NCBI GenBank assembly: GCA_951640165.1
Contig: OX621252.1
Location: forward strand, 2,636,501 to 2,700,500
Direction: 5' to 3'
From: Pseudoips prasinana
Taxonomy: Eukaryota > Arthropoda > Insecta > Lepidoptera > Nolidae
Length of the DNA stretch: 64,000 nucleotides
The notes below the pieces were generated by a model. That model searched no databases. It was not told where the DNA came from and saw only the letters and a list, made by a program, of their open reading frames with translations. Below, piece by piece: positions 1 through 11,755 of the stretch (position 1 is its first letter; each line of letters opens with the position of its first letter). The translations under genes were made by a program, and so were the position numbers.

Positions 1-386
1 CTTGAAGATATTTGGGCTACAATTTGTGTTCTACGTAACTATATACAGTCACAACCATAGAGGTAAATTTTGTGTAAGTTGTAACTAGAGGAGCCATGCC
101 TTTGTTTTTATATATGTTTGAGGTACAAAATACAAGGGAGACTTGACGAGGTCAGATCATTAATAAGGTACTCAATCTATTAGCGTATTGTAGTGGACTG
201 CTACAGTATAAAACCTACCTAGAATAAACTGTCTGTGATAGTGCGTGACGTTGTAAAAAGAAAGAATTACTTCAAAAGCAAGGCGCAAAGTAAATTAAAT
301 TTTTATGTTAACTTGCCTCTCATTCTACTCCTTCTACTGTATAATACATTTGAGGGTATCCCTTAAACTCAGGAAATATTTTTTTC
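1..386. other. AT-rich non-coding, nothing recognised
   Basis: No coding region or repeat that recurs elsewhere in the window was recognised. If the scro model is right, this is intron 2 of scro. Confidence 0.4.
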
Positions 387-717
387 ACTAGCTGTGCCCG
401 CGACTTCGTCCGCGTGTTAATTAGTTTATTTCAATTTTATTTTTAAAATAAAAGACTTTTTCTAAAATAAAAGAAACCTAAGTTACTCCTTATTACATCA
501 GCTACCTGCCAATAAAAGTCTCGTCAAAATCGGTCCAGCCATTTCAGAGATTAGCCGGAACAAACAGACAGACAAACAGACAAACATTTTAAAAAATGTT
601 ATTTTGGTGTATGTACCGTATTATATATTCATATTAATGTAGTAAAAACCGGTTATTTCAATATTACAAACAGACACTCCAATTTTATTTATTTGTAGTA
701 GGTATAGAGTATAGATA
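387..717 (+). repeat. Dispersed repeat W2, copy 1
   Basis: The unit starts with ACTAGCTGTGCCCGCGACTT and runs through a GACAGACAAACAGACAAAC stretch to an AT-rich end near TATAGAGTATAGAT. A second copy in the same orientation lies at 57185-57505. The head is typical of a dispersed repeat of moths and butterflies, probably derived from an RTE-type LINE or SINE (family knowledge). It contains no gene. Confidence 0.75.
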
Positions 718-2938
718 TTTGTATAGATTTGCTTGTGAAAGAAGTATAAGTATTACTTTTGTGTATATTAAGATAAAAATGTAGAGGTAAATCTCAAAAA
801 TTATAGTTTCCACAAAATCACATATAATCTTTGTTCCTGAAACTACACTGCTTTACGCCATACTACCAATATTTTTAAAAGACAGGTTTTGAGTCTCATC
901 TGATTTAAACCGCCAACCCGTCTTTTTTTAGAAGCTATGGTTGCAATCATCAGGGAAAAATATGTTGTATGCTTTGAACGTGTAAATGTAATAATTTGTT
1001 ACATTTTCTTTGGTCACAGTCTCACCAATGTCAAGGTCATCTTTTCTTTATGGTCTCGTGGTAAGTGATCCTGACTTGAGGATTTAATCCAGGACAAATA
1101 CTTGTGTGATCAAACTATTATTTGTTATGTGTCTGGGTGTAATTTGTCTATAACATGTATGTATTTAGAAATATATAACTATCCTTATCTGACGGCAATA
1201 GATATTTACTAATTTTACTGCAGTTTTTGAAAAATCCAACATATTTTACAAGAACTGAAATAAAATAACTAAAACCTTCAATTATAATAATGTGGCCAAA
1301 TTATTTCCAGCCAGCAGACGCGACGGTAACATCTGTATAAAAACATCTAAACGCATTTTCATTTGCTACCTACGTACTTATACAACATATGTGTGGCAAG
1401 CAACTGCACCTATAGCAGCAAAAAACTCCAAAGAAAGCCCGACGAGCATCAATTAAAATAAAATCGAATACCCATTCAACTATCTTTAAATCAATTCAGA
1501 ATGTTTGTAAACACCCCCTTACTACATCGGCATGTAAGCGCGCCATTCACTGAAACTCAACTTTTTAATAAACCAGAGATCCACAGATAACAAAATGTCC
1601 GGTGGTCCATTGACAATACAAAGGAGGATTGAATGTGCTAGCAGTTTTTTAGGGTTCAGTTGATAAAAATAAAACTTAATTTTGTTGGAAATATCGACTC
1701 GACAATTAGTATTAAAAAACCACGACCGTTTTAAAATAACTCCGAAACTGTTTAAATTAAATATCTGTTAGATCACACTGTGTACAATTTTGTTCATAGG
1801 TTTCTAATTATCCTGGCTCTTTTATTAGGCGAACTTCTTGTTTACCCAAAAAAGTCCATTTCAACTTTCACGTTCGTCTAGATGTAAATCGTGTGACATC
1901 TCATTTTACTGAGATTAATGTAATTTTATATGAAATAGTTTGCTTTAAAGGTGGAACAAGTTTAAATCTTATGATATAATCTGAAGTTTACTTCATGATG
2001 CTTTACTTTGTCCGAATGAAATGCAATGCACAATGCACATACATTTTTTTTTATAAGTGCCGATGTGTCCTATTTTTAAAATAAAATAAAGCTCGGTTGG
2101 TCTTTTGGGTAGAAAATCGTGTCTTTTGTCATTTAGATCGGAAATATTTATATCTAAATTGTTGTTTTAACTTAAAACATTCTAGATTTATGTGTTTTAG
2201 GACCACTTGCGAGCTGGAAGCGTTAATCTATAGACTCGTGTTAATATTATGACCGAATCAGATTTTTACTTTAGCTTCTAAAAATGAACAGTGGAGAACC
2301 CGTCAACCTAAATAATTTCCATCTATAATTTGAGGCAAAGACTTCGAACAATACAGCCAAAAACTCTCACAATAAGACCGAATGGGGAGCAATATTTTAT
2401 TGAAAGGCCTTTTCTTGAGTGTAGTGTAAATACGGCGTGGATTCAAACATGTAATGTGCGATATTGGGCGATGTGCTGACGGAGAGTCATGTGAAAGAAT
2501 TGTAATTATTCAGAGTCTGACATCTGCAGTTGCTTACTTTGTGATTGGCTAACAATTTTATGAGGGGTCTGTTGAGACGCAATTACAAACAATAATTACT
2601 GAACTCATTTAAAGAAAATTTATATGGCGTCCTATCTTAGGCGTTGCCTTATCGACTGGTTTATAAATTATGAAGTAATTTCTTAACGTTAATAAAGAAA
2701 ATATATACATATACTCGAAATGATAAACTCCTTTGTATTTGGTTCAAAAATAGAAGCAAGCAAAACGAAGAAATACAAAGACATACAAGGGATAAAGTAA
2801 AGATGAGATAAAAGGTGAAATTATGTTATACTCTGAGTTTAGAGCTAGCAAAGAGTCGATGAGATGGAAGAACTAAAACCAATCATTTCCAGCCCAGCCG
2901 AGTTGGATTCAACCATTGATCTCCTTCTCGATTATTTT
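718..2938. other. Long AT-rich stretch without a gene
   Basis: No coding exon was recognised on either strand. The part at about 1020-1190 loosely resembles the body of the SINE-Y family (TGTGTCTGGGTGTAATTTGTC followed by a TATTTAGAAATATATAAC-like end), much decayed. The remainder is unassigned and is presumed scro intron 2. Confidence 0.4.
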
Positions 2939-3235
2939 TGGAACGAAGTTCTTTATCGCGCGTTGTGAAAGGGGGCTAGACGGAAAAAATTCTTACGATA
3001 AGTTGTCACGACACTTTTTGCAGCTGTGCGGCGTGCGCATGTTTCTTTGTCTGTCTCTCTCTCTCTCTCTCTCTTATAGAAAGCAAGCCAGATATTTTCA
3101 TTTCTATTTCGCATTGAACAGTGTGGTGTCGCGACGATTATTTTTGTTGAGTGTATACAGGTTTTTTGTAGATACATAATAAATAATAAGAAATAACTTC
3201 GTTCCATCCGGGTGTCCCTTGACACCTCTTAAGTT
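2939..3235 (-). mobile_element. MITE-V copy 1
   Basis: One of three copies (others 11756-12040 and 60536-60790) of a roughly 255-300-bp non-autonomous repeat. An inner pair of inverted ends, TGGAACGAAGTT...AACTTCGTTCCA, encloses a conserved interior. One side is extended by about 30 bp containing AGGTGTCAAGGGACACC. This copy carries a (TC)n microsatellite at about 3053-3073. Open frames across it are not conserved between copies, so I do not call a gene. Confidence 0.75.
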
Positions 3236-3462
3236 TTTTTCCGTTTGAATGTGTACAATAAACAGTATTATATCTACCTATCTATATCTAGCTATTAATT
3301 TTATTAGGTAGTTGTATATGCTCTGTATTTTAATATTTGTTTCTGTTTTGCTTTTCAATGTTATGTTTTGTCTCGTTTCGATGTTTATGGCTTTTTTATT
3401 TTATTGTAGTTAGTGCAAGTTTTTAATTATTTTGTTGTAATTAACTTTAATGATGTAAAATT

Positions 3463-4259
3463 CGATTTTTTTTTTTTTTTATACGGGACTAGTCCCTCCC
3501 TCTTACCCACCACTGCAACTCCTGTAAGCCAGGATCAACAGTGGCACACAATGAAATGACACTGGGCGGTGAAGCTCAGGCATGTCCCGGGGAATCGCTT
3601 TAACTGTCTTGGATCCCGCAACGAATTTAATCAGAAACAGAAAAAAGGAGGAGTTAGAAAATGAATAGTTCCACTTCCCTCCAGAGCAAAGCGGGAGACA
3701 GAATGATGTAAAGAGGCTATAGCCTCATAAAATGAGAGATTTGCAACTAGAGAAGCCAGCTGCAAAAGCACCGAGGATCAATTTAAGGGTCCTAAGTGAG
3801 CTGTTATATTTGATTCCAATAGTAGGTATGGCAAAAACGCTTAAACGCACGGAAGTTGTTCCTTGTTGCTACAAGATCCGTATAATAAACTACTCCAGAT
3901 ATTGGTTGCAAGCTGTTTAACATAATATCACGCTGATTTTGCCAGAGATCACACTCCCACAGGATGTGGTGAGCAGTTTGTTCATATTCGTTACTGGATG
4001 TTGAGCACAGACAGATTGGTGAAGATACTAATTTGAAACTATACAATTTATAATAAAATTCATTAAATAAAATTCGAATGCTGTGGTTGTCTTTTAGTGT
4101 CGCAGCACTATTATTTTTAAGTTTGTACGTGTCATAACAGCATGAGTGTTTGTAACGTTGACAATCCTTAAATAAATAGTCACTTTTTGGCCCGGTCCGG
4201 GGTTTGATCAACAAAAATCTTCGCTTGAATACGCTGTGGATCGACCTACGAGGCAATCA
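3463..4259 (-). mobile_element. Decayed R1/I-clade LINE, 3' end
   Basis: The minus-strand reading at 3804-4256 shows a C-terminal zinc-knuckle-like pattern, ICLCSTSSNEYEQTAHHILW followed by ECDLW. This is the C-X2-C...H-X-C arrangement found after the reverse transcriptase/RNase H of R1/I-clade LINEs. The element ends in a 3' untranslated part (3481-3800) and a poly-A tail, seen as poly-T on the plus strand at 3464-3480. It is 5'-truncated with no RT core. The 3' UTR text CACTGCAACTCCT...GCCAGGATCA recurs at 54778. Confidence 0.65.
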
Positions 4260-4550
4260 GTAAAATGAACTAGACTGTTATAGCATTGAAGGCCCTACCA
4301 CCTAACGGTCCAGGTAGTGACAACCCAATTCCCCGAAGTACCAATTCAATTGCTAAATCGTTGTGGACGGACGTGACAGTTTGTTGTGCCAGCTGACCCC
4401 TGAGTTTAGCGTGATAGTATCCAGCTAGTTCCGACGTTAACAAATACAGGGCCCGTTATCAAATTGGTCCACACAGACTTAGGGCTTGAATCACTCATAT
4501 CGAATTAGCAGTTAGTAGGTTTAGACTTAAAATATCTAATAATAATAATA

Positions 4551-4787
4551 TCTAGGGACAATGTCACACAGATCGTCCTAGCCCCAAACTAAGCAAAGCT
4601 TGTACTATGGGTACCAGGCGACGATATACCTACATACTTATATAGATAGATAAATACATAGAAAACATCCAGACTCAGAAACAAATATTCGTGCTCATCA
4701 CACAAATATTTGCACTTACCGGGATTCGAACCCAGGACCACCAGCTTTGTAGGCAGGAGCACTACCAACTAGGCTATGGTGACCGTC
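4551..4787 (-). repeat. tRNA-derived SINE-X copy
   Basis: On the minus strand it begins with a tRNA-like head having a pol III A box (TAGCCTAGTTGG) and B box (GGTTCGAATCC). The body contains CATAGTACAAGCTTTGCTTA and the tail is (TTA)n-like. Other copies: 39401-39530 (plus), 39691-39930, 43591-43832, 62045-62285 and a deleted one at 62581-62718. Confidence 0.85.
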
Positions 4788-4869
4788 GAATATGTAATTA
4801 ATAGACGCTACTCATTAGTTTTTGTAACGTTCAGGAATTAGGGCACGGAGGACATTTTCAGGGCCGTCC

Positions 4870-5040
4870 TATACCATCCTGTGGATGCCCTACAAGACGA
4901 CTAAAGGGTACACTAGGTTGTCTGGCAACAGCGCCACCTATGTACTAATGGCGGTCGCCAACTCGCCTGCGTTATAGAGGGGGAGACCTATGTCCAGCAA
5001 TGGACGAAATCAGGCTGGTGATGTGTGATGTGATGATGTG
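4870..5040 (+). mobile_element. RTE-type LINE 3' end, decayed
   Basis: The text GAGACCTATGTCCAGCAATG matches the ETYVQQW-type C-terminus of RTE-clade reverse transcriptases. It is followed by a GATGTGATGATG tail typical of the family. A similar end occurs at 48062-48120. Only the last few codons are recognisable. Confidence 0.5.
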
Positions 5041-5539
5041 GACATTTTAACAAGTGTGCCATAGGCTGGAACTGTTTTTTTATTTTTAAGGTTACATTAA
5101 GATCCATTAGGCTGAGAATTGGTAGGACCGTTCACTACACCACTATTATATAAATCTCCACCTGAGAAAGTTTTCTTTACAACCTGGGTCTCCGAAGTCT
5201 ATTCAGAGACTTCCAGTTTATCCGTGGATGGAAAAATGGAACGGGTAGACAAACACAGCCCCGCCATAGTTTTGGCCTTGCTTTGAATGTGACTGTCAAA
5301 ACTTTCTTCTATCGGAGGAGATTATCGGAGCATATTGTTTTATCGGTCTAGATGCAGCTCGACTGGGTTAGCAACATATTGAAGAATGCACAGCAAGCTG
5401 GATGATCTATAGACCTTGGATTCTATTGTCGGTATAAAAAGTGAACCTTCTCAACCAGTCTCCTCATATTCCTGGCGCGTGAGCGGGTAAACTGATGACA
5501 AGTATCTCTATGGTAAAGTAAACAAGCAATATCACCCTA

Positions 5540-5690
5540 CTAACATTATAAATGCGCATGTTTGTGATTATGGATGTATGGATGTTTGTTACTCTTTCAC
5601 GCACAAACTACTAGCCGGACTTTGATGGAACTTTGTAGTGTAGCTTGTAAGTAGGTATATCGGAATAACACATGCCTATGTATAATTTAT
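5540..5690 (-). repeat. Dispersed repeat W, short decayed copy
   Basis: The pattern 'aacattataaatgcgcatg...ttactctttcacgcacaaac' is the standard 3' part of the ACTAGCTGTGCC...CCTTTATAATATTAGT repeat, read on the minus strand. The head is missing. Confidence 0.5.
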
Positions 5691-5804
5691 TAATTGAAAC
5701 AGAAAGCCACAATTTTGTTATTAAATAATTGTGGCTCAGAACAGTCCAAACAAATTGATGCATGTCTAGGGGTTCACTAGCTACTTTCTTATATTCTAGT
5801 ATTT

Positions 5805-6545
5805 ATGTCCTCCAGGCCGAATTGCGCCCACAGTGGCTAGTCTCAATGGAAACTAGCCAACTGAGCAGGACAAAGTATAGTTCACAAGTATGTGCGCAAA
5901 CACAGGAGCACTTTCTATCCATCACTCTCATGATCCGACGGGGCGACTACCAACACAACCGGAATGAGGTTTTATTAAGTATAGCTGTGCCTCCCTGTTT
6001 TACCCGCGTTAAACTTTATAAATTACTAGCTGTGCCCCGCGGTTTTACCCGCGTCAAATCTTATAAATGCTCACAGCTCCTCTCCCGTAGGTGATAGCGT
6101 GATAATATGTAGCCTATATGTTGACCCAACCTCTTAGTAATATTCATACAAAAGTTGAAGTAAATCCATGCAGTACTTTCTGAGTTTAGCCCGGACATAC
6201 ATACAGACAAACAGACACACAGACAAAAAATCTAAAAACTATATTTTTGGCTTCGATATCGATTGTAAATTACGTCCCAAGTATCCTTTTAAAAAAATAT
6301 TCAAAGTACAGTTTTGACTTTCCTACGATTTTATTACTTAAATATGTATAGATTTTATTAGGTACAGGACCGACGGCTTCTCGTGCTCTTCGAGGCAGGT
6401 GTAAGACTGCCAACTCCCAGACTTCAGGCTGATACTGAGAAATTTCTTTTTACGGAATAATCCCAAAATCACTATTTGGCCCGACCGGGCATTTGAACCC
6501 AGGACGTCATTATCTACGGTTGAACACGCTAACGCTAGACTAATG
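5805..6545 (-). repeat. tRNA-derived SINE-T, split by a W insertion
   Basis: Two halves of one SINE, 5805-6005 and 6360-6545, are separated by a W repeat. On the minus strand the head (right end) has an A box TAGTCTAGCGTTAGCGTG and B box GGGTTCAAATGCC. The body includes CCGTCGGTCCTGTACC and GAAAGTGCTCCTG. Uninterrupted relatives at 40740-41060 and 48503-48718 show that the halves belong together. Confidence 0.7.
6018..6360 (+). repeat. Dispersed repeat W, long copy
   Basis: Starts CTAGCTGTGCCCCGCGGT, contains CATACATACAGACAAACAG and GGCTTCGATATCGATTGTA, and ends GTTTTGACTTTCCTACGATT plus TTATTA. Long copies also lie at 35695-35935, 36250-36580, 41435-41710 and 51230-51520. This copy sits inside a SINE-T, so it is the younger insertion. 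Confidence 0.8.
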
Positions 6546-7320
6546 AGACAGCATATTCTATTATCTATGTATAAGACGATATAGAGTTAGTTATTAAGAT
6601 TTAACGACTTTTCTGTAACATCCAAATACTCTTTTAAAAAAGAAATACAAGACAAGACAAAAATTTTATATAACTTTGAAAAGTTTTAGATATAGTTAGT
6701 TTTAGATACAGTTAGTTAGTTAAGTTTAAACGGTTTCAGTTATTGTTAGTTATTTTCTTTTTAGTTTAATTAGCTTCAGTTATTGTTACCAATTTTTTAT
6801 TTCTTCATTTATTTTTAGAATACTGACAACACAAAAACGTCATTACGTGGAAAATGTGGTTGATATTGCAATGATTACTCTAATTTTAAGCTTACTTTGT
6901 AAATATGTAGGTATATTGTAATGTTGTTTATTTTCCCAAATAAAGTAAAATAAAATAAAATATATATGTGGTACTCATTTCTCCAGACCTTAGAAACATT
7001 ATTCACTCACAATCATCTCGAGTACACCAGACATGTGTAACGTATGCATTCATACGCCGCGTTGACATCCTTACAATTTGGTAAAAATACACGACCCGCT
7101 CGTGACAGGGGTCGGACAGAACTGTGCATATATTTTGACAACAAATACGAAAGTAATTGAACCGGGGGTGGATGGTCCGAGGAGTGAACTATTTTCATGG
7201 CAGAGTGAATTTGGTGTTGGTTAAAAGGTAAATAAAGTTGTAGAGCAACGCCGCGTAACAAAAAAATACATGTAATACTACTATAGAGAGAGATATTAAA
7301 TCAGAAAAAGACAGAAAAAC

Positions 7321-7876
7321 CGGCCAAGTGCGAGTCGGACTCGCCCATGAAGGGTTCCGTAGCAGCATGTATTTCAGTTGATTAAATGAAAGCAAATTGC
7401 GGTTTACGATTTATGGCGTATTAAAAAAAAACTACTTGCTAGATCTCGTTCAAACCAATTTTCGTTGTTAGTTTGCATGGTAATGTACATCATATATTTT
7501 TTTAGTTTTATCATTCTCTTATTTTAGAAGTTACAGGGCGGGGGGACACTCATTTTTCCACTTTGGAAGTGTCTCTCGCGCAAACTATTCAGTTTAGAAA
7601 GAAATGATATTAAAACTGAAACTAAAAAAAATTGTTAAGTTTCAGTTCTATATATGGGGACCCCCCAAAATTATTATTATTTTTCTATTTTTGTGTGAAA
7701 ATCTTAATGCGGTTTACAGAATACATCTACTTACCAAATTTCAACAGTACAGCTCTTATAGTTTCGAAAAAAAGTGGCTGTGACATACGGACGGACAAAC
7801 AGATAGACAGACAGACAGACATGACGAATCTATAAGGGTTCCGTTTTTTTGCCATCTGGCTACGGAACCCTAAAAA
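7321..7876 (+). repeat. Dispersed repeat Z, copy 1
   Basis: A 556-bp unit starting CGGCCAAGTGCGAGTCGGAC. The outer parts carry an inverted pair, AGGGTTCCGTAGC near the left and GCTACGGAACCCT at the right end. The second copy is 47463-48060. Both contain a GACAGACAGACA run near the right end. It is a widespread moth/butterfly repeat type, and whether it is a SINE or a MITE cannot be settled here. Nothing in it is coding. Confidence 0.75.
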
Positions 7877-8200
7877 ATGTGTGACAAACAAAAAGGATTA
7901 GAAAATATGAATACTTAGATAACTTTGAATGGAGCCAAATAGAAAACTAAATATATTGTGCTGAGCTGGAATAAATTCTGTTACATACAAGATAAGATTT
8001 TTTTAGAACTCTCTCTGCTTCTTAAAAATTAAACCATACAAAATTGAGACATCGTATTTCGCTGCGACTATTTCGTCCTCCACATTTGGAAAGATGTTTT
8101 TAATATATTAACCACATGAAAATAGTCTAGTAATCTTTTTTATTTGGTAAAAATATGCCATATTTGTTCAAAAAACATGTAATAAAATAATAATAAATAT

Positions 8201-8383
8201 ATATCTTGGGACCACTAAAACTCTGCCATATAATACCAAACTAGGCAGTGCCTGTTACTATGGCAACCAAGCATTTTATAGATACATATTATTATATATT
8301 ATAAATTACACCCAGCGAAGACCCAGACAGAACAAATAATGGTCTTCATCACACAAAGATTTGTCCTGCCTGAACACATCGAT
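8201..8383 (-). repeat. SINE-Y-like, decayed
   Basis: The order 'tatcttgggaccactaaaactctgcc...atcacacaaagatttgtcctg' parallels the SINE-Y body seen intact at 61071-61318. It is heavily diverged and the tRNA-like head is missing. Confidence 0.5.
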
Positions 8384-8801
8384 GTCGAAACCTTTCAAAC
8401 AGTTTTCCGAACCATTCCTACTATTTATAATTCTAAGCCCGCGCCAAAACTAAGGAATCAAAATAGTTACACAATACCACTTAGCACTAGGCGTGCGTTT
8501 GATGACGTGATTGCCGTGAAATTGGTCCCATTACACGGGGGTCAGGGGACGGGAGCAAGGGCTCGGAGAGCTAGGGGGCCCGGGGGCCCGGGGGCTGGGG
8601 GGCAGCGTGTGTATGACGGCCGATGACCGCAAGTAATTACACGGGCGAAGTTTTAATGTGAGCCAGTTGTTATGCTAAGTTATGTCCTTTTTGCAATATG
8701 GAATACGACGACGGTTTTTTATTAAGCCAGTATTTATAAAGTATTGTTAATGACGCGTTATTGGCAGATCTTTTGTTAGATATGAATGTAAACGCTTTTA
8801 T

Positions 8802-8982
8802 CACACTAATATTATAAAGGCGAAAAATTGTGAGTGTGTATGTTTGTTGCTTCTTCACGCCTAAACTGCTGTAGCGATTTTAATAAAATTTGGTATGGAT
8901 TTAGCAGATACCCTGGATTAACACATAGGCTATAATTTATAAAGTTTAACGCGGGTAAAACTGCGGGGCACAGCTAGTTTCT
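8802..8982 (-). repeat. Dispersed repeat W, short form
   Basis: On the minus strand it runs from ACTAGCTGTGCCCCGCAG through GCGTTAAACTTTATAAATTA to GCCTTTATAATATTAGTGTG. The same short form lies at 15255-15405, 25334-25510, 37752-37945 and 61412-61620. Confidence 0.8.
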
Positions 8983-9083
8983 TATAATTTGTATTAGTAG
9001 AAGTTTTAATGTAACAAAATTTTATACATTTAATTTAACCAATTTTTATAGTTGTCATAAGTCATTTATTTTCATAACAAATA

Positions 9084-10360
9084 TTAGGTCTTTACCTATG
9101 AAATTGCCGTTCTGCAGTACTGGCCATTTCAAATCAAAATAATTTTTGTTTGGCTAAGAATTCTAATTTCAAATTAATTTTATTTTAAAAACATGGATTC
9201 TTTTTTCCAAAAGTAGTCATTTCTTTATTGATTAGTGTTACATTTTCATCGCATTTCAATCTTTTTCGTCATCATGGATACGTTAAAAATTCGAGTAATT
9301 ATGGAATATGAGTACCGTCGTGGCAGCAACGCGGCACAAGCGGCACGCAACATCAACGACGTTTACGGAGCTAACACTACAAACCAACGCACCACCTGTT
9401 ATTGGTTTGCTCGCTTCCGTTCTGGAAATTTATGAACCTCGCGGTCGTCCGAAGACTTTGGTCGACAATGACGAATTAAAGGCGGTTGTGGAAGCTGATG
9501 ATACACAATCTACGGCTGAATTAGCAGCAGCTTTCGACGTTAGCGTCAAAACAATATTGGTCCATTTGCGTCAAATTGGCAAGGTAAAAAAGCTTGACAA
9601 ATGGGTGCCCCACGAACTCAATGATCGCCAGCGCGAAGTACGCGTCGAGACGTGCCTTGCACTGCTCAACAGACACACAAATGAAGGAATTTTGAACCGC
9701 ATTGTTACCTGCGATGAAAAATGGATTCTGTTTGATAACCGCAAGCGCTCAGCAAGTTGGTTGGATCCTGGTTCAGCACCTAAACAATGCCCTAAACGAA
9801 AACTTACCCCTAGAAAAGTGATGGTCACTGTTTGGTGGTCTAGCGCCGGTGTGATTCATCACAGCTTCTTACCAAACGGGGTGAGCATTACTGCAGATGT
9901 GTACTGTGAAGAACTGAGCACAATGATGGAGAAGCTGGCGCATCTCCAACCAGCATTGGTCAATCGCTCGTCTCCGCTGCTCCTGCACGACAACGCGCGA
10001 CCTCATACTGCACAGCAGACGGTCTCCAAGTTGCAAGAACTGGGGTTGGAAGCTCTCCGTCATCCGCCCTACTCACCAGACCTTGCGCCTACAGACTACT
10101 ACTTTTTCCAGAATTTGGATAACTTCTTGGCGGGAAAAAAATTCAATACCCGAGAGGCAGTACAAAATGCATTTGAAGAATTTGTTGCCTCCCGTCCAGC
10201 TGATTTCTTTAAGAAGGGCATCAATAAACTGCCACTGCGATGGCAAAGATGCATTGATTGCATGGGTGATTACTTCGATTAATACAAATAAAAAAATTCA
10301 TGAAAAAAAATCGTTTAAATTTTTTCATACAAAACGGCAATTTCATAGGTAAAGACCTAT
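9084..10360 (+). mobile_element. mariner transposon copy A (defective)
   Basis: A 1277-bp mariner flanked by TA on both sides (9082-9083 and 10361-10362). Terminal inverted repeats are about 30 bp, starting TTAGGTCTTTACCTATGAAA on the left and ATAGGTCTTTACCTATGAAA (as complement) on the right. It differs from copy B (57892-59179) by an 11-bp deletion at 9431/9432 and, by eye, about three substitutions. Both insertions are therefore recent. It lies against the 3' part of a LINE fragment (10363-10930). Confidence 0.95.
9274..10282 (+). pseudogene. mariner transposase, frameshifted
   Basis: The frame begins at the same ATG as the intact copy (MDTLKIRVIM...) and reads correctly for about 52 residues up to FRSGN. 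An 11-bp deletion (missing CGACCTGAAAA relative to copy B) then shifts the frame, so the original reading stops immediately. The rest of the transposase continues in another frame to 10282 with all three catalytic aspartates preserved (CDEKW, HDNARPH, APTDYYFF). No full-length enzyme can be made from this copy. An internal ATG in the downstream frame would lack the first helix-turn-helix region. The only other difference seen inside the coding part is a substitution near 10170. Confidence 0.9.
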
Positions 10361-10362
10361 TA

Positions 10363-10930
10363 CATTTGTGTTGAAAATTTTAAAGCTAAATTTACAAATT
10401 AAAATTACATTATTATCAAGTTTATATTATTATGTTCATGTGTCATACCATTTCATTATATAATTTGGAAGTCATTTGTCATGTATAAATTCTTGTACAC
10501 TATAAAAGCCTTTCATCAATAAATAGTTTTTTAATTTGTCCCTGAATATATTGGTCTATATATGCTTTTAAATTCTAAAGGCAACTTATTATATAATGAG
10601 ACCGATTGTACTCTCGAACTGTGTTGAACCACATTAAGTTTGACTTGGAACAATGAAGGTATGTCCTTTCTACGAGTTTGCTCTCTAATTTGTCTTTCCT
10701 CAACATTTTCAAATTCGAGGAGATTTTTAACAAAGCCTGTTAACAAAACTAATATATATAAGCACGGGGCAGTCAAAATTTCTAGCTTAATAAAATATTC
10801 TCTGCATGAATCCATTTGCTGCAAGCGGAGCATTGTTCTTATCGCTCTTTTTTGTAAAACAAACATTGATTGGATGTTGTAGTTATAACTATTGCCCCCT
10901 TGTCTGCCTACCCAGAGGCATAGACTCACG
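10363..10930 (-). mobile_element. CR1/Jockey-type LINE, C-terminal fragment
   Basis: Minus-strand translation at 10531-10929 reads IFVLQKRA-type text (SMFVLQKRAIRTMLRLQQMD...LEILTAPCLYIL...SLYNKLPLEFKS). This is the region after the reverse transcriptase core of CR1/Jockey LINEs; compare LFIMQKKCVRII and ILTLPSIYIQ in the intact element at 30171-32066. It is 5'-truncated, and its 3' side abuts mariner copy A. Confidence 0.75.
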
Positions 10931-10952
10931 CCTAAACAGGCGTGAGTCTATG
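10919..10952. repeat. Perfect hairpin, 15-bp stem
   Basis: CATAGACTCACGCCT, then AAAC, then AGGCGTGAGTCTATG: a perfect 15-bp stem with a 4-base loop. The right arm continues as a sequence shared with 13880-13940 (GTGAGTCTATGTTTGTATG...CATTTTATGAACCC) and with the end of the RTE fragment near 56473. The hairpin probably marks two like ends joined head to head. Confidence 0.85.
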
Positions 10953-11354
10953 TTTGTATGTATGTAAACATTTTATGAACCCGTTTTCATATCTATATAT
11001 CTATAAATAAATAAGTAGATATCTCGGGACGACTAACAACGTGCCATTTGATCCCAAACTAGGCAGAGTCAAACTCAATGTCAAACTCAAAAATCATAGA
11101 AAATACGCCAATAAATTAATAGCTGGCAGTGTAGTTAAAAATTCCAAAAGCGAAAAAATTTTTATAACATTTTGATCCAATAAATGAATGTAGATTTTCA
11201 TTGTGTGTGATTTCTATCGGAATTTCTGCATTTAATCATATTTTCAAGCCAAAAATATCGTTCATCAAGTCTATGCGAATAAAAATCATTCTTATTTTCT
11301 TTGTGTGATTAATGTAATAAAATATGTATTTATTTAGAAATATATAACTATATA

Positions 11355-11610
11355 TAGCTAGATGCACTCACCAATCAGTAGCGAACGGCAAGTTAAGCAA
11401 CTAGGATCGCGGTCAGTCTATATATGGGTGACCACGAAAGTGGTTTAATTTCTGACCGTCTCCGTGCTTCAGAGGGCACGTTAAGCTGTAGGTCCCGGTT
11501 GTAGTCATTAGACAACAGTCGTTAAGCCATGTCAAAGGCCTACTGGGCGGCTTGAACAACTCTGACACCAGGGTAACCACTGCCCATACGATAAGAAAAA
11601 GACTATGTTT
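11355..11610 (+). repeat. SINE with a 5S rRNA-like head, copy 1
   Basis: The head reads AGTTAAGCAAC (11391) ... CGCGGTCAGT (11409) ... TATGGGTGACC (11423). The order and spacing match the internal promoter region of animal 5S rRNA (AGTTAAGCAACGTC... GCGGTCAGTAC... GGATGGGTGACC). It is followed by a shared body (GGGCACGTTAAGCTGTAGGT, CATTAGACAACAGTCGTTAA, CTACTGGGCGGCTTGAACAA) and an A-rich tail (CCCATACGATAAGAAAAAG). The other copies are listed separately. Confidence 0.75.
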
Positions 11611-11755
11611 ATCAGTAGTAAAGATTGGGATGAGATGGCATAATCCTTTTACACACCTAAATCACCGACCAAAACTTACGTACGCGCCTATTTAATATAA
11701 TTTATTTAATATTTCAATGCTAACCATTAATGAAATGCTCAAAAATATAAATATA

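Noticed and set aside
2953..3225. 90-residue minus-strand frame, with similar pieces at 11760-12051 and 60586-60843
   Set aside because: It lies within MITE-V. The three copies do not preserve one frame, and the text is dominated by a (TC)n-derived Arg/Glu run.
11391..11433. A true 5S rRNA gene
   Set aside because: Only the internal promoter-like segment resembles 5S rRNA. The flanking thirds are missing and the sequence continues into a repeated SINE body.
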